Source: Halichondria panicea
Lineage: Eukaryota; Porifera; Demospongiae; Suberitida; Halichondriidae
Reading direction: 5' to 3'
Assembly: GCF_963675165.1 (NCBI RefSeq)
Contig: NC_087393.1
Span: 5,349,702-5,413,701, forward strand
Length of the DNA: 64,000 bases
Shown here: positions 9,132 to 19,900 of the stretch, piece after piece
How positions within the stretch are numbered: the stretch's first letter is position 1
How the letters are laid out: each line of letters begins with the position of its first letter
Program-made: the position numbers and the translations under genes
Notes under the pieces: generated by a model
Told to the model about the DNA's origin: nothing
Seen by the model: the letters and a program-made list of their open reading frames with translations, nothing else
Databases searched by the model: none

Positions 9132-12100
9132 TTATAAACATCTTTTTTTTATGACTGGCTTTAGTGAGAAGTTTAGTGGAGCAACATTTATAAAATGGTT
9201 CTTCATTTTGCTGTGAAGCTTCTCCACACTGTCACTCATGCTGCAGAATTTGTGCCCCTCTCTGTTGAACCAGTTGTGGATGCTTTCAGCTCCCTGTTCC
9301 CCCATGAGTCCAAAAGCCACACCAGGACCCCACTCTCTCAGCCATGAGATAGTGTGCTTCTCTAGCATGTGAAGTTTGGGAGTGATCGATGCCGTAGGGA
9401 ACCTTTCCCGGTAATACTTCATGAAAGAAGCAATGTTGTTCTCTGAAAATCAAAAAAGCTTGTTGTAACATTATCGACTCATCATTATAAACTTACCGAG
9501 TGTGTCTACTTCAACGGGTGTTATGTAGCGTTGATCGTACATACTATGGCATCTTGAAAAGAGATCGAAAGCAACAGAAAACTTCCTGGATGTTTCTACT
9601 GCTTTCTGGGAGACTGGTTGCGAGAAACGAATGCCAAGGTAACGAATGGACTCGCATAAGGTTTTCGTGTTCTCCTCCTATAATTATTTGGTATACTATA
9701 AAGTCAAAAGTTTTATTATTTCACCTTCAGTGTTCGATGAACGTGGTTCCCAACAAATGTTCCACTGTAATACGCTTGACGATGTACATTGAAAGAAGCC
9801 AGAGCTGTGTCAAGTTCCTTAACAAAAGGCCCGTCATGAAGCTTGAACCCTTTTGCAATCTCTGCTTCAGCTAGGTGGTACTCTTTTGTCTGAAGTAAGT
9901 AGTGAAACGCATAACAACATGTAATAATTATGTTTACGTTTACGTACTAGTTTTTCTGCTTTTTTGTTTATAGCATTCGCCTCAGTGAACAAATCCACAA
10001 TTTGTGGATCCTCTTCAGGGTCATCTTCCTCGGAAAGAGTGAAGAGAAGTGTTATCAGGTCATGCTGGTTCTTGAGTTCATCTGACAACCTGGTATGTTT
10101 TCATTTAGTTTTATAGTTGTCACTTTATATATATACCTTCTCATATCACTCTTGAGTTGGGTGATCTTCTCCAATGCTTGTGCATAGTGACCATAACTCG
10201 CTCCACCTTTCTCTGCACAGTCTTCACTAGCCACCATCATGTCCAGCTCATGGCATTCATTCTCAAGGAGAGAAAAGAGCCGGTAGAAAATGCCGAGGGA
10301 AATATGAAGGCCAGGTGGGCATACCTACATGTATGTGTATACATAGTACATGTATATATATCCACTATTGTAATTGTAACCTGTAATTTACATTGGTAAG
10401 TTGTATCCCAGGAAAGAAGGGTTGTCGTACAACATTATTGTACTGTTTTGCCTTCTTCAGATCTGCTCCAGCTGCAGTGAAGCGTTCAAAGTCCTGGCAA
10501 ATGCTTTGTGTGCTTCTGGCAGGAACACTCTGGGGTGGGTCTCGGAGCTGATCAGAAGTAACCAGGCACCAAATGCAGCAGTACTTTCCTGTTTTCAGAA
10601 GTAAGATGTTTCTTCGTTGAAGCCTGTACATGTAACTAATAATCATAGTACCTGATGCTCCTGACAGGCCATACATATGGCACAAAAATTCGTAGTCGCC
10701 ACTCAAAAATGTTTTGATCTTCTTCCCTCTGCAATGTGTCGTAATGATGTTATAGCACAATAATTATTATTGTGGTGTTGTGTGTATCACCTCCAGGTTT
10801 TAGACTCCAGGTCTTCAATCTGGTCTCTGTACCTCTTGAGAGCAATTCTGAGGTTGACGGGGTTGTCAGACGCTTCAAACATGCAGAACACACAGGTGTT
10901 ATTGGCCGCATTAGGATTCTCCACGTTGACGATCTGGAAGGACATCTTGAAGCTTCCTCCTCCTTTGTCACCCCCAAACTTGACCCACAATTCATCACTA
11001 GGGATACGACCTTCATGCCAGGTGAGACGGTGTACCCTGTTTATAGTATAATTAAACTTGTGCACTTTTATTTACTTGTGTACATGCATGTGGTGTTCGT
11101 TACCCTGTGATGTCGTTGTCGTTCATTGACAACATGTCCTCTATCTTCTGCCACAGATCCTTGACATACGCCATAGGAACATTCCTAATCTCAATGGTAT
11201 TGTGACCATCATGGACAGGAAAGGTGAATGGGGTTAACTCGGTACATAGGTTCTCCCCTACGTACTGCTCCGATTCTGCCCGCATCTTCTTTTCTGAGGC
11301 TATCTCGACTCCCCACTGCTTCAACCACCTGATTCCAATAATGTGAATATGAAGGTACTGTTTGTAGTTTAAACTTGCCTCCTCATATCTCTCGTCTTGT
11401 TGTATGCCAAGTGCAGGTCCACCTTCATTGCTAAAGCTTCCCTGGCAGGAATCGATATCTTGATACTCCCTTTCTCTCGGAGCTTATCTATGAGTGCCTG
11501 CCGTTTCTCCCGGCTGCTGGCAGTCACCTCATTTGCCAGCTGAGTACACTCATCCCCACCACTGATCCTTTTCCTCTGATGTCTAAGTTCAGAGGAACGA
11601 CGCCGCACAGTCCGAGAACTTGCCTGCCCAGAAGGTACTCTAGGAGACCTGACTTGCATTAGTGTGATGGGCTATTTGGTACAAGTACATAATAATAAAC
11701 ATGTGCAGTGCATATTGTATTCATTATACCTGTCCTCCTGTCTGTAATTGTAGTGTTTGAGAATGTTCAGGATCGGATGACAGACTCCGTGTTACAAGAG
11801 ATGCCTGGAGTTTCTTCTCTGCTGGTGTTAGGGGTATGTGCGACGGCTTTTTTATCACATGTGTGATATTTGTGGTCAGACTTCGAATGAAGGCCAGGAT
11901 TGCTTCTGGAGGTTGCCTGACAGTGCAAAAATCAGCCACATGATCAGCGCCACAACAGGGACAACAAAGGGATTCGGCTTTTAGTAAGCTCTGGCAGCAG
12001 CATTCAGCACATGCGTACTTTTGGCACGTCGTGAGCTCAATTGGTTTGTTAAGAAGTGAGGAGCACAACTCACATTTTAATTCATCAGGAACATTCAGTA

Positions 12101-12548
12101 TGTTAGCAGGGTCCATGTCCGGTGTAACGGAATTTGCTGCTATTTCCCTTATGTGTTTAATAATAGCCTGTGGAGAGATGTTGGGTGGTCTGCCAGCTTT
12201 GAAGGGTTTCTTGGGTCTCCCTGCTTTTGAAATAGCCGTGCACACTGAACACTGCTCGTTGTGCATGTGATCAACCCACTGGTGTATTTGTAAGCTGGTG
12301 GGTTTGTAGTCTGTTTTATTTGCTTTTGCACGCTTGGTGAAATACATTATATTTCTACAGGGATGACAATAGCATTGAGGATGGATGGAGGGATTATCAG
12401 AGCTTATATGAAGACCAAATGTGTCCAATAGTTCGCTGGCATTTTCTGAACACTGATATTTGGTAGTCCTTTTCCCTTTAGAGGCTAAGAGACTTTTCCC
12501 ACACACTCTACACAGTCTCTCTAAGGCTGCTTTGTGCGCTTCTGTCAT
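9132..12548 (-). CDS. RAG1-like transposase: zinc/RING N-terminus plus DDE core
   Basis: 931 residues in 11 phase-consistent exons: 12548-11730, 11623-11379, 11328-11104, 11036-10791, 10728-10652, 10588-10392, 10324-10137, 10089-9948, 9889-9725, 9677-9497, 9442-9132. N-terminus: zinc cluster C13/C16, H56/C59/C61/C64, C100/C103 (LCRVCGKSL, SIHPQCYCHPC, HNEQCSVC), matching vertebrate RAG1's CRVCG, IHPxxFCHxC and CDIC; a basic GRPKKP/GRPP stretch (110-122); then a RING-like C159/C162/C175/C180/C183/C196/C199 with Lys177 where RAG1 has His. Core: candidate catalytic D453 (FGGDKGG), D523 (LSGDYEF), E881 (GEQGAES). D523 precedes CxxC (C542/C545) by 19 residues, exactly as RAG1 D708 precedes C727/C730, and H853/H858 keep the spacing of RAG1 H937/H942 ahead of the final Glu. 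Intron 2 uses a GC donor (AG|GCAAGT). E881 rather than E877 is chosen by alignment and is tentative. No disabling change was seen. Confidence 0.88.
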
Positions 12549-13583
12549 TCCTGTGAATTGTAATGTATAGTTTACGTTTTACAGCTGTTTCATTGTACAT
12601 TTTAATCAATATTTGATGTTGCATATCTCACTGCAAAAAAGTTAGCGCATTACCTGACAGATGTATTTCAGTAGTACAACACTTCCTCTTCAAGATGGTA
12701 GTAGACTCAATTCCTGGAAATTTTCTGCTTTCCACTACAAAGTACTTTACTACAACCACTCATTGCATGATTGTTTTGATAACAAAACCACGAGGTATGT
12801 TTGGCCTGCGCAAAACCATATTGTTGTTAATTTGTGTGCGCAGTCACAGCAGTGACGTAGAATAACCATTAAAGAACATGATTACATCACAAAAAACGTT
12901 CCTATGCAACAGGAACATAGAAATAATTCAAGTCAAAAAGATTGCAAAACAGGAAGTTAAAAAATTAATACCACGCCCATTTTTCTAATATTTCGTGAAA
13001 CATTCCATTGTTCCAATTATAAACTAAGTGGCCAACTTGAAACACCTGTGGCTGGGACACTGTATTTCTCTGGAGAATGCAGAAACAGCTCCTGCTGGAT
13101 ATCTAGGCTACTAGAAAAGAAGCATAGTCTATCTTAGCATCTATGAATGAAGCTTAAACAGTATGTATTAATTAATTAAAAGGACTTGTCTTTGTTTTAA
13201 GTTTTGTTGTGCTACCAATAAGATTAGATCATTAGTTTGGACAAAACATGTGTTATGTATGCCTTCTCTTTGGTCTTCGAAAAGCTTCTCAGAAGCCTTG
13301 GGGTAGTCTTATAGCTGGCTGTACCTCTCCTTGTGCTAGATGTCTAACTATTATGAAAAAGTTTATTTCTGCCTGTACTAAATCTTATATTACAGGCTAG
13401 AGTATTCTTCTACTTTCTCTAAGAGTCTGAGGTCTTTCTTGAATTCCAAAACAACTATAGCTAGATCCAGTCAGCTAGAATAGCCATCCAAATAGTTAAT
13501 TAATTTCTTTATATTGCACCCCTGAGCCATGCGGTTGTCAGCCACTTAAAGATTAAACAATATTCATACTCTGTCTCAAGTAC
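12549..13583. other. Transposon 5' flank upstream of the RAG1-like gene
   Basis: About 1 kb inside the element without a recognisable gene; AT-rich. Presumably holds the transposase promoter. It contains the right subterminal inverted repeat at 13020-13050. Short open frames here have no recognisable motif. Confidence 0.55.
13020..13050 (-). repeat. Right subterminal inverted repeat
   Basis: TAAACTAAGTGGCC followed by GAAACACCTGTG, the reverse complement of the blocks at 8658-8699. It lies about 605 bp from the right end, against about 150 bp from the left end for its partner. Confidence 0.65.
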
Positions 13584-13655
13584 CGGTGGAACAAAACTGC
13601 TACGTGTACTGATACCCAACCCAGAGCGCAGCGTTGGTTGGACTCCGCCCAACTA
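13584..13655 (-). repeat. Right terminal inverted repeat
   Basis: Reverse complement starts TAGTTGGGCGGAGTCCAACC and pairs with 8506-8577. It is followed immediately by the second GAACATCAC copy. Confidence 0.9.
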
Positions 13656-13664
13656 GAACATCAC
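13656..13664. repeat. Right 9-bp target-site duplication
   Basis: GAACATCAC followed by TGCACACC, the same junction as the empty site at 14996-15012. This is the orphaned 5' side of SWEET copy 1. Confidence 0.9.
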
Positions 13665-13781
13665 TGCACACCTTTAGGCTTTAGGTTGATCTAAATGGTA
13701 AAGATCGGCTGATCGCTTATGCAGAGTTATATTTGTGTGGTGATATCCGCCGCCCTCTATTCAAAATTTAGTGAATTAATT

Positions 13782-13853
13782 GTCCCCAGGTGGAATCGAA
13801 CCCATGCCTTATCTATCACCTAATCTACTAAGCTTAACCACTAAGCCACACCT
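13782..13853 (-). mobile_element. tRNA-derived SINE head, first copy
   Basis: The minus strand carries an A-box-like TGGCTTAGTGGTTAAG and a B box GGGTTCGATTCC about 30 bp later, as in pol III promoters of tRNAs and tRNA-derived SINEs. The ends do not pair as an acceptor stem, so not a functional tRNA. The SINE body probably extends toward 13700. An identical copy lies at 15117-15189 because the host segment is duplicated. Confidence 0.65.
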
Positions 13854-14000
13854 ATTCTGCTCCAAACCTATCTAGTCATCCACACCTACCCAGTATTTAC
13901 AGACTTGCAGGTGGCGAAATACATATTATTGTGTTATCGTACATGTTCATCACAAGCATACATGTACATGGAAAATAGTTGCTGCTATAACTGTAGAGAG

Positions 14001-15001
14001 TTAGGCCGGTGATTGGATAGTAAAGACTTTCTTCTTGGGAGGGTATACACAGAACAGAGAGAGTTGAATGAGAGAGAGGATGAACCCTATGAAGTTGGGG
14101 AACTGTGTGTGTGCAGTAGTGAGGGTATGGGGTGGTTACACAGATACAGTATCAGCACATACTTGAGCATTTTTCAGATAAAGCTACGCACATAATACAT
14201 ATCAAACCCACCTGAACATAGACGTCAGAAATGGCTACTCCGTAGAGTGTCCACAGACTGGTAACCAGAGAAGAGAGGACAGAGAAAGGCAAGGACATAG
14301 ACTCAGTACTCTTAGTGCGTACTACAACAGCCTGGGGGGGGGGGGGGTAGGTTTAGGGGGGAGGGTTATAGTGGCTGTAGCATCTCACCATAGTAGACAG
14401 AGGAGAACCAAAGAAGCAAATAGAGAAAAAATTGGCAATGATTCCAAGATGAATTAGCCTATTGAGTTCACTGACCACTACCATCACGTAGAATAGAACT
14501 GCTCCAATTATAGAACAGGTTATAAAAATGTCACGAATTAGCGACGTCTGTGAGAGGGTGTGTGAGGCAGTGTGGTGGGCGGATGTGTGTACGTACGTAC
14601 CTTGTCTTCAGTAAAGTAATAATAGAGGACAATGTACATGACCTGTAGAATAAGTCCAAAAGTATTGATGAACAGAATTGAGTTGTCCCAAAATTCATTC
14701 AAAACTGAATAGGTGGCCCAGAAAAAGCAACTATGTGCACATAATAATATACAAGTCATCGAGATGGTAGTACTTACTTCAAGGAGGCTGCGAGGAAGGG
14801 AATATATGGTATAACACCAACCCTCTTCTCTATGAGGATCTTACGGCAGGTGAGGCTATTAGGAATGGTATGATTTCACTGAATAGATGATATTGTAGAG
14901 ACTTACATTCCAGCTGAGAATAATGCTAGTGTGAAGACAACGGCCATGTATCCCAACACATGTCTCCATGCATACAGACTATCCTTCATGTCCTTGAACA
15001 T
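14001..15001 (-). CDS. SWEET sugar transporter, tandem copy 2 (mosaic)
   Basis: Complete six-exon SWEET gene, start codon at 15001 (MFKDMKDSLYAWRHVLGYMA), stop at 14001-14003. The first four exons match copy 1 essentially exactly (FFWATYSVLNEFWDNSILFI), while the last two match copy 3 (SMSLPFSVLSSLVTSLWTLY; FPNFIGFILSLIQLSLFCVY). The switch lies between about 14345 and 14520. This looks like unequal crossing-over or gene conversion between neighbours, or a collapsed or chimeric assembly. Splice sites are intact. Predicted seven-helix sugar uniporter; substrate and membrane unknown. Confidence 0.86.
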
Positions 15002-15116
15002 CACTGCACACCTTTAGGGGTTGATCTAAATGGTAAAGATCGGCTGATCGCTTATGCAGAGTTATATTTGTGTGGTGATATCCGCCGCCCTCTATTCAAA
15101 ATTTAGTGAATTAATT

Positions 15117-15189
15117 GTCCCCAGGTGGAATCGAACCCATGCCTTATCTATCACCTAATCTACTAAGCTTAACCACTAAGCCACACCTA
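15117..15189 (-). mobile_element. tRNA-derived SINE head, second copy
   Basis: Same A-box/B-box sequence as 13782-13853, within the second unit of the tandem duplication; not an independent insertion. Confidence 0.65.
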
Positions 15190-15335
15190 TTCTGCTCCAA
15201 ACCTATCTAGTCATCCACACCTACCCAGTATTTACAGACTTGCAGGTGGCGAAATACATATTATTGTGTTATCGTACATGTTCATCACAAGCATACATGT
15301 ACATGGAAAATAGTTGCTGCTATAACTGTAGAGAG

Positions 15336-16348
15336 TTAGGCCGGTGATTGGATAGTAAAGACTTTCTTCTTGGGAGGGTATACACAGAACAGAGAGAGTT
15401 GAATGAGAGAGAGGATGAACCCTATGAAGTTGGGGAACTGTGTGTGTGCAGTAGTGAGGGTATGGGGTGGTTACACAGATACAGTATCAGCACATACTTG
15501 AGCATTTTTCAGATAAAGCTACGCACATAATACATATCAAACCCACCTGAACATAGACGTCAGAAATGGCTACTCCGTAGAGTGTCCACAGACTGGTAAC
15601 CAGAGAAGAGAGGACAGAGAAAGGCAAGGACATAGACTCAGTACTCTTAGTGCGTACTACAACAGCCTGGGGGGGGGGGGGGTAGGTTTAGGGGGGAGGG
15701 TTATAGTGGCTGTAGCATCTCACCATAGTAGACAGAGGAGAACCAAAGAAGCAAATAGAGAAAAAATTGGCAATGATTCCAAGATGAATTAGCCTATTGA
15801 GTTCACTGACCACTACCATCACGTAGAATAGAACTGCTCCAATTATAGAACAGGTTATGACAGTATCACGAATTAGCGACGTCTGTGAGAGGGTGTGTGT
15901 GTGTGTGAGGCAGTGTGGTGGGCGGATGTGTGTACGTACGTACCTTGTTTTCAGTAAAGTAGTAATAGAGGACAATGTACATGACCTGTAGAATAAGTCC
16001 CACAGTGTTGATGAACAGAATTGAGCTGTCGCCCTTCAAAATTGCATAGGTGGCCCAGAAAGAGCAACTACCAAAAAACAACATATGCATATAAATATAC
16101 AAGTCATCGCAATGGTAGTACTTACTTCAAGGAGGCTGCGAGGAAGGGAAGGTATGGTATAACACCAACCTTCTTCTCTGTGAGGATCTTACGGCAGAGG
16201 AGGCTATTAGGAATGGTATGATTTCACTGATAGATGATATTGTAGAGACTTACATTCCAGCTGAGAATAATGCTAGGGTGAAGACAACGGCCATGTATCC
16301 CAACACATGTCTCCATGCATACAGACTATCCTTCATGTCCTTGAACAT
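15336..16348 (-). CDS. SWEET sugar transporter, tandem copy 3
   Basis: Complete six-exon SWEET gene, ATG at 16348, stop at 15336-15338. Exons read MFKDMKDSLYAWRHVLGYMA; CRKILTEKKVGVIPYLPFLA; CSFWATYAILKGDSSILFIN then TVGLILQVMYIVLYYYFTEN; TSLIRDTVITCSIIGAVLFY; SMSLPFSVLSSLVTSLWTLY then GVAISDVYVQ; FPNFIGFILSLIQLSLFCVY then a Lys-rich tail. ATYAILKGDSSI is closest to the animal SWEET consensus (SYGxLKGD), so this copy may keep the ancestral helix 3 region, where copies 1 and 2 carry SVLNEFWDNSI. Its upstream sequence differs from that of the other copies, so it may be regulated separately. Confidence 0.88.
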
Positions 16349-16560
16349 TTCTACTCAAAATAACAACATAAACACTGTCTATTAGGTTGATCTAAATGGT
16401 AAAGATCGCTTATGCAGAAGTTCTATTTGTGCGGTGTTATCACGCCGCCCACAAAAAGCAATTCTACAACACCCACGCTTTAGCAGCCCCGCCTCCCCCA
16501 ATGTTGCTTTGCTAAATCGCCATAGTAACAATAGCACATGTCTGCATCTCTTTGATATAA

Positions 16561-16939
16561 ATGTCTACCAGCTCAAGCAGTGCTAGTGATGAGGGCAGTC
16601 ATCTCTCCCAGAGTGATATGTCTGACCAAGACTGGACCACCACCCTGGACCAAACACTGGAGCAGAGCAGTCAACCAGATGATCTAGGAGGAGACCAAGA
16701 GGACATTGTGTGTGTAGCTCTACCCCCCAGCCTCTCCACAGCTTCTGTGAATGAGGTGGCATTGACTGGCAGTACTGCCTTGGACGTCCTTGATCAGGTA
16801 TTGTATAATTTAGGACCATTCTGCTTACTTTGTACCTACTCACCCGTGCAGCTTTTAGCCAACGATAAGATTGGCAAGGAGAGAGCTGCTCGACTCAGGA
16901 GGAAGTATAATTCCCTGAGGGACAATCTGGAGACGTACG

Positions 16940-16977
<38 letters not shown>

Positions 16978-19900
16978 CTCCACACCCCTCACACACACGC
17001 ACCCCTCACACGTGCACACACACGCAAACACAGAAGAGTAATAAACTAAGGGACATTATCCTAGACCCACCCCTCCCCTTGCAGGTCACGTCAGTTGGAG
17101 AACACTCTGCTCATGGAGGCTAAGTCCCTGGAGCATCAACTAGGTCACCAGAGGAAAGTGCTCGAGAGAGGGGACAACTTTCCCGACACTGATAACTCAG
17201 AGAATGGGAGACTGCGGCAGAATCTGCTGACTAAACAAAATGAGTTTGACCAAACTGAAGATACACTTAAAAAACTGGAGAATGAGATTGCAATGTGGGT
17301 AGTGATTACATACATTCTTAACCTAACCTCCTCTCTCCTACCTCAGACTGAAGGAGGAGCATGGTCAGGTCGAGAGGGAATACAGTCGACAACCCAAGAG
17401 GGAAGAGCTGGAACAGCACATTAGAGACCTTACAAGACAGAGAGATGATTTCAAGAGTGAGATCGAGAAGGTATGTACAATCCAGTGCACTGCATATAAT
17501 CAGTGGATTACTCACTGCCATGTAGCGTGGGGATGACATACAACGGTTAAAAGAAGATTTGGACAAAAAGAACTTCAAAATTTCCGTTATTCAACAAGAA
17601 GCAGTAAGTGAAGAGAGCCTCTCCCTCACACCCACACACACCCACACACACACACACATATAAATAGGATGAGATGCGGCAGTTAGAAGAGCTGATGCAA
17701 ACTGAACTTATTGAGATACGAAACCTGCCATCCATTCCTAAAGAGATTGACCACATCAAAAAACAGAAAAGGTACGTCACAATCTAGTGAGGCATACAAC
17801 TACAGCTGTGTTCTAATACAGAGAAATGGAAGAGAAATGTCAAAATCAGAGACAGTGTTTGGCAGAACTGCAGCCACAGGTACAACACACTCAGCAAGTT
17901 CTGTAGTTGATATTCCATATTTCGTAGATTGCTGAGAGTGAAGATCGTATGTCAGCGCTCAAGTCCAAGCTCACTGACGTGGTGAGAGAGTTGAAGGAGC
18001 GTGAGAATATCCTCGAGAGTGATCAGATACACCTCGGCCTACTCAGTGAGTCAGTAGAGTGGGACAGGGGGTCAGTCGGGGGGGTACATAGTGGTCCCCT
18101 AGAGGGGGTCAGCGTGGGGGTACATAAAACTGCCTCAGGGGGGCATTTAGTTGGCATTTAGTTAGCTTGGGAGATCTGTACATGTTCCAACATCCTCCAC
18201 GCATATGGGGCACTAAACACAAATTAGGCTCTGTTATGATTGCCTTGTACAGTAGAACCTCGATTATCCGGACACCTTGGTTCCAGAAGCAGGCCGGATA
18301 AGTGAATATGCCGGATAATCGAATAGATAAACCACGCCTTGATCCACCCACTTTATTGATGAACAGCAGTGCCACATGTTGTCTGCGCATGCGCAAAAGA
18401 AAAGCAGGCATGTCTCCATGGTAACAGCTGCAACGCGCATGCGCATTTGAGGGACACGCCCATTTTCTGAATTATGTAATCTGATTAAAAAGAAAACTGC
18501 CAAGCCGGATAATCGAGGTTCCGGATAATCGAGGGCCGGATAATCGAGGTTCTACTGTACTATACGATCATGTTTGAAATGGTGTTTTTAATGTACAGTG
18601 CATGTACTGTGTTCAGCTGTACTCACTCAACCCACCTCCATTCAGACAAGGACCTGAGCACTGCCAAGGAGCGTGAAGCATCTCTCCACGAGGACAGGGC
18701 CAGTCTGGAGCTACAGTGGAGGCACCGCTGCCTCGAGTATAAGGGACTCTTGGAGACCATCTCAACCAAGAGCAAGGAAAAAGACAGGGAACTAAAGTGA
18801 GTCATTTTAGAATTGTTATGTTATACAGTCCAGCCCACATGTGAGAGCAATACTTTAATAGCTATCTAGAGCAATGTTATTCAAGAAAATTCTTACATGT
18901 GAGAGCAACAAATATTGTTTAATTTTAAGGAGTCAAGGCATTTACTGCAGGCGAGTAAAAACTGAAGTATCTGACGTATACATTTTTTTTATCTACTGTG
19001 TCGGTATTAATCCAACCTCTCTCTCTCTCTTAGATCCCTCAAGAAGGCTGAGCTACACTTGGGCATTGTGTCAGAGCAGAGAGAGCAGATTGCACGTAAG
19101 CAGGCAGCACTGGAGAACGACGCCATGCAACAGAGGGTGCTGTTTGAAGCTGTACGTGGGAGGAGGGATGAGGTGGCCAGGGAAGTGGAGCAATTCAGAC
19201 GATCTCTCTCTCTAGCCGTGAGTCACCATCGATATTTTTTCTTCCTCTATAATTTTTTTCTCTCTGTGTTAAGATTGGAATGAGTGATGAACACACTGCT
19301 ATAATAGACGGGCTCCAGTCGACTGAGCAGAGATTGAAAGCAGAAATCTTGCGGCAAATTTCCATTCTTCAGGATCTTAAGAAAGACCAGGTCTCAATTG
19401 TGAGTCACTGTAGCGTGTGTAGGGGGGGGCTGGACCTAGTACACATTATACAGTATATTGAGAGTGTGTGGCTGAACTATATACCTCCTCTCCTCTCACG
19501 AATAGACCAAGTCTCGGGACCAAGAAGCTAAAGATTTCTCCAAGATTAAACGTCAGCAGAGATCAATTATTGACAGTCTTCTCACTAAAGAAGGAGAGAT
19601 TGATGAACATCGCAAGAGACTAGGAGAGCTACAGATGCAACTGAAAGACTTTGCTACTGCCTATGAGGTGAGTATTGATCATCTAAGCAGTTAAAATTAA
19701 ATGTACGTACCCTACTATATAGACCAGAAATATTTCCCATAAATAATTATTATGTTAGAAGTTGCTGGCTGGGAAAGCACCAATCAACTCTTTGGAACAT
19801 GTACAGTAATGTGTGTATGTATCTGTGTAGGTGGTCAAGTCTGAGCGTAACAAGCTTCATAGACACATCCAGCTGATGCAGCAAGTCGGGGCAGAGCTGG

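Larger units (their letters stand above)
8506..13655 (-). mobile_element. 5.15-kb DNA transposon encoding a RAG1-like transposase
   Basis: A DNA transposon bounded by imperfect terminal inverted repeats of about 70 bp that begin TAGTTGGGCGGAGTCCAACC at both ends and stay alignable as far as GTAGCAGTTTTGTTCC. It is flanked by the 9-bp duplication GAACATCAC, and the empty site is preserved at the equivalent position of the next SWEET repeat. Its single gene (9132-12548) encodes a 931-residue RAG1-like protein with an unbroken 11-exon frame. No RAG2-like gene is present in the flanks (8578-9131 and 12549-13583 show nothing recognisable). Subterminal inverted repeats occur at 8658-8699 and 13020-13050. 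The TIRs do not begin with CAC, and a 9-bp target duplication is unlike the 5-bp one of RAG/Transib elements. An intact frame, near-matching TIRs and exact target duplication point to a fairly recent insertion. Confidence 0.9.
13665..16348. repeat. Direct tandem duplication carrying SWEET copies 2 and 3
   Basis: Two units of about 1.34 kb (13665-15004 and 15005-16348), each with a SINE, spacer and complete SWEET gene. From the start of the units to about 14345/15670 they look near-identical; beyond about 14520 copy 2 instead matches copy 1 (7900-8505). The third member of the array is 7380-8505, cut off by the transposon. Confidence 0.85.

Noticed and set aside
11624-11659. Exon 2 of the RAG1-like gene starting at 11648
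   Set aside because: That acceptor puts a stop in the frame carried over from exon 1; the acceptor at 11624-11625 keeps the frame and downstream phases.
13782-13853. Functional tRNA gene on the minus strand
   Set aside because: A and B boxes are present, but the ends do not form an acceptor stem and the sequence is embedded in a longer repeated body; a tRNA-derived SINE fits better.
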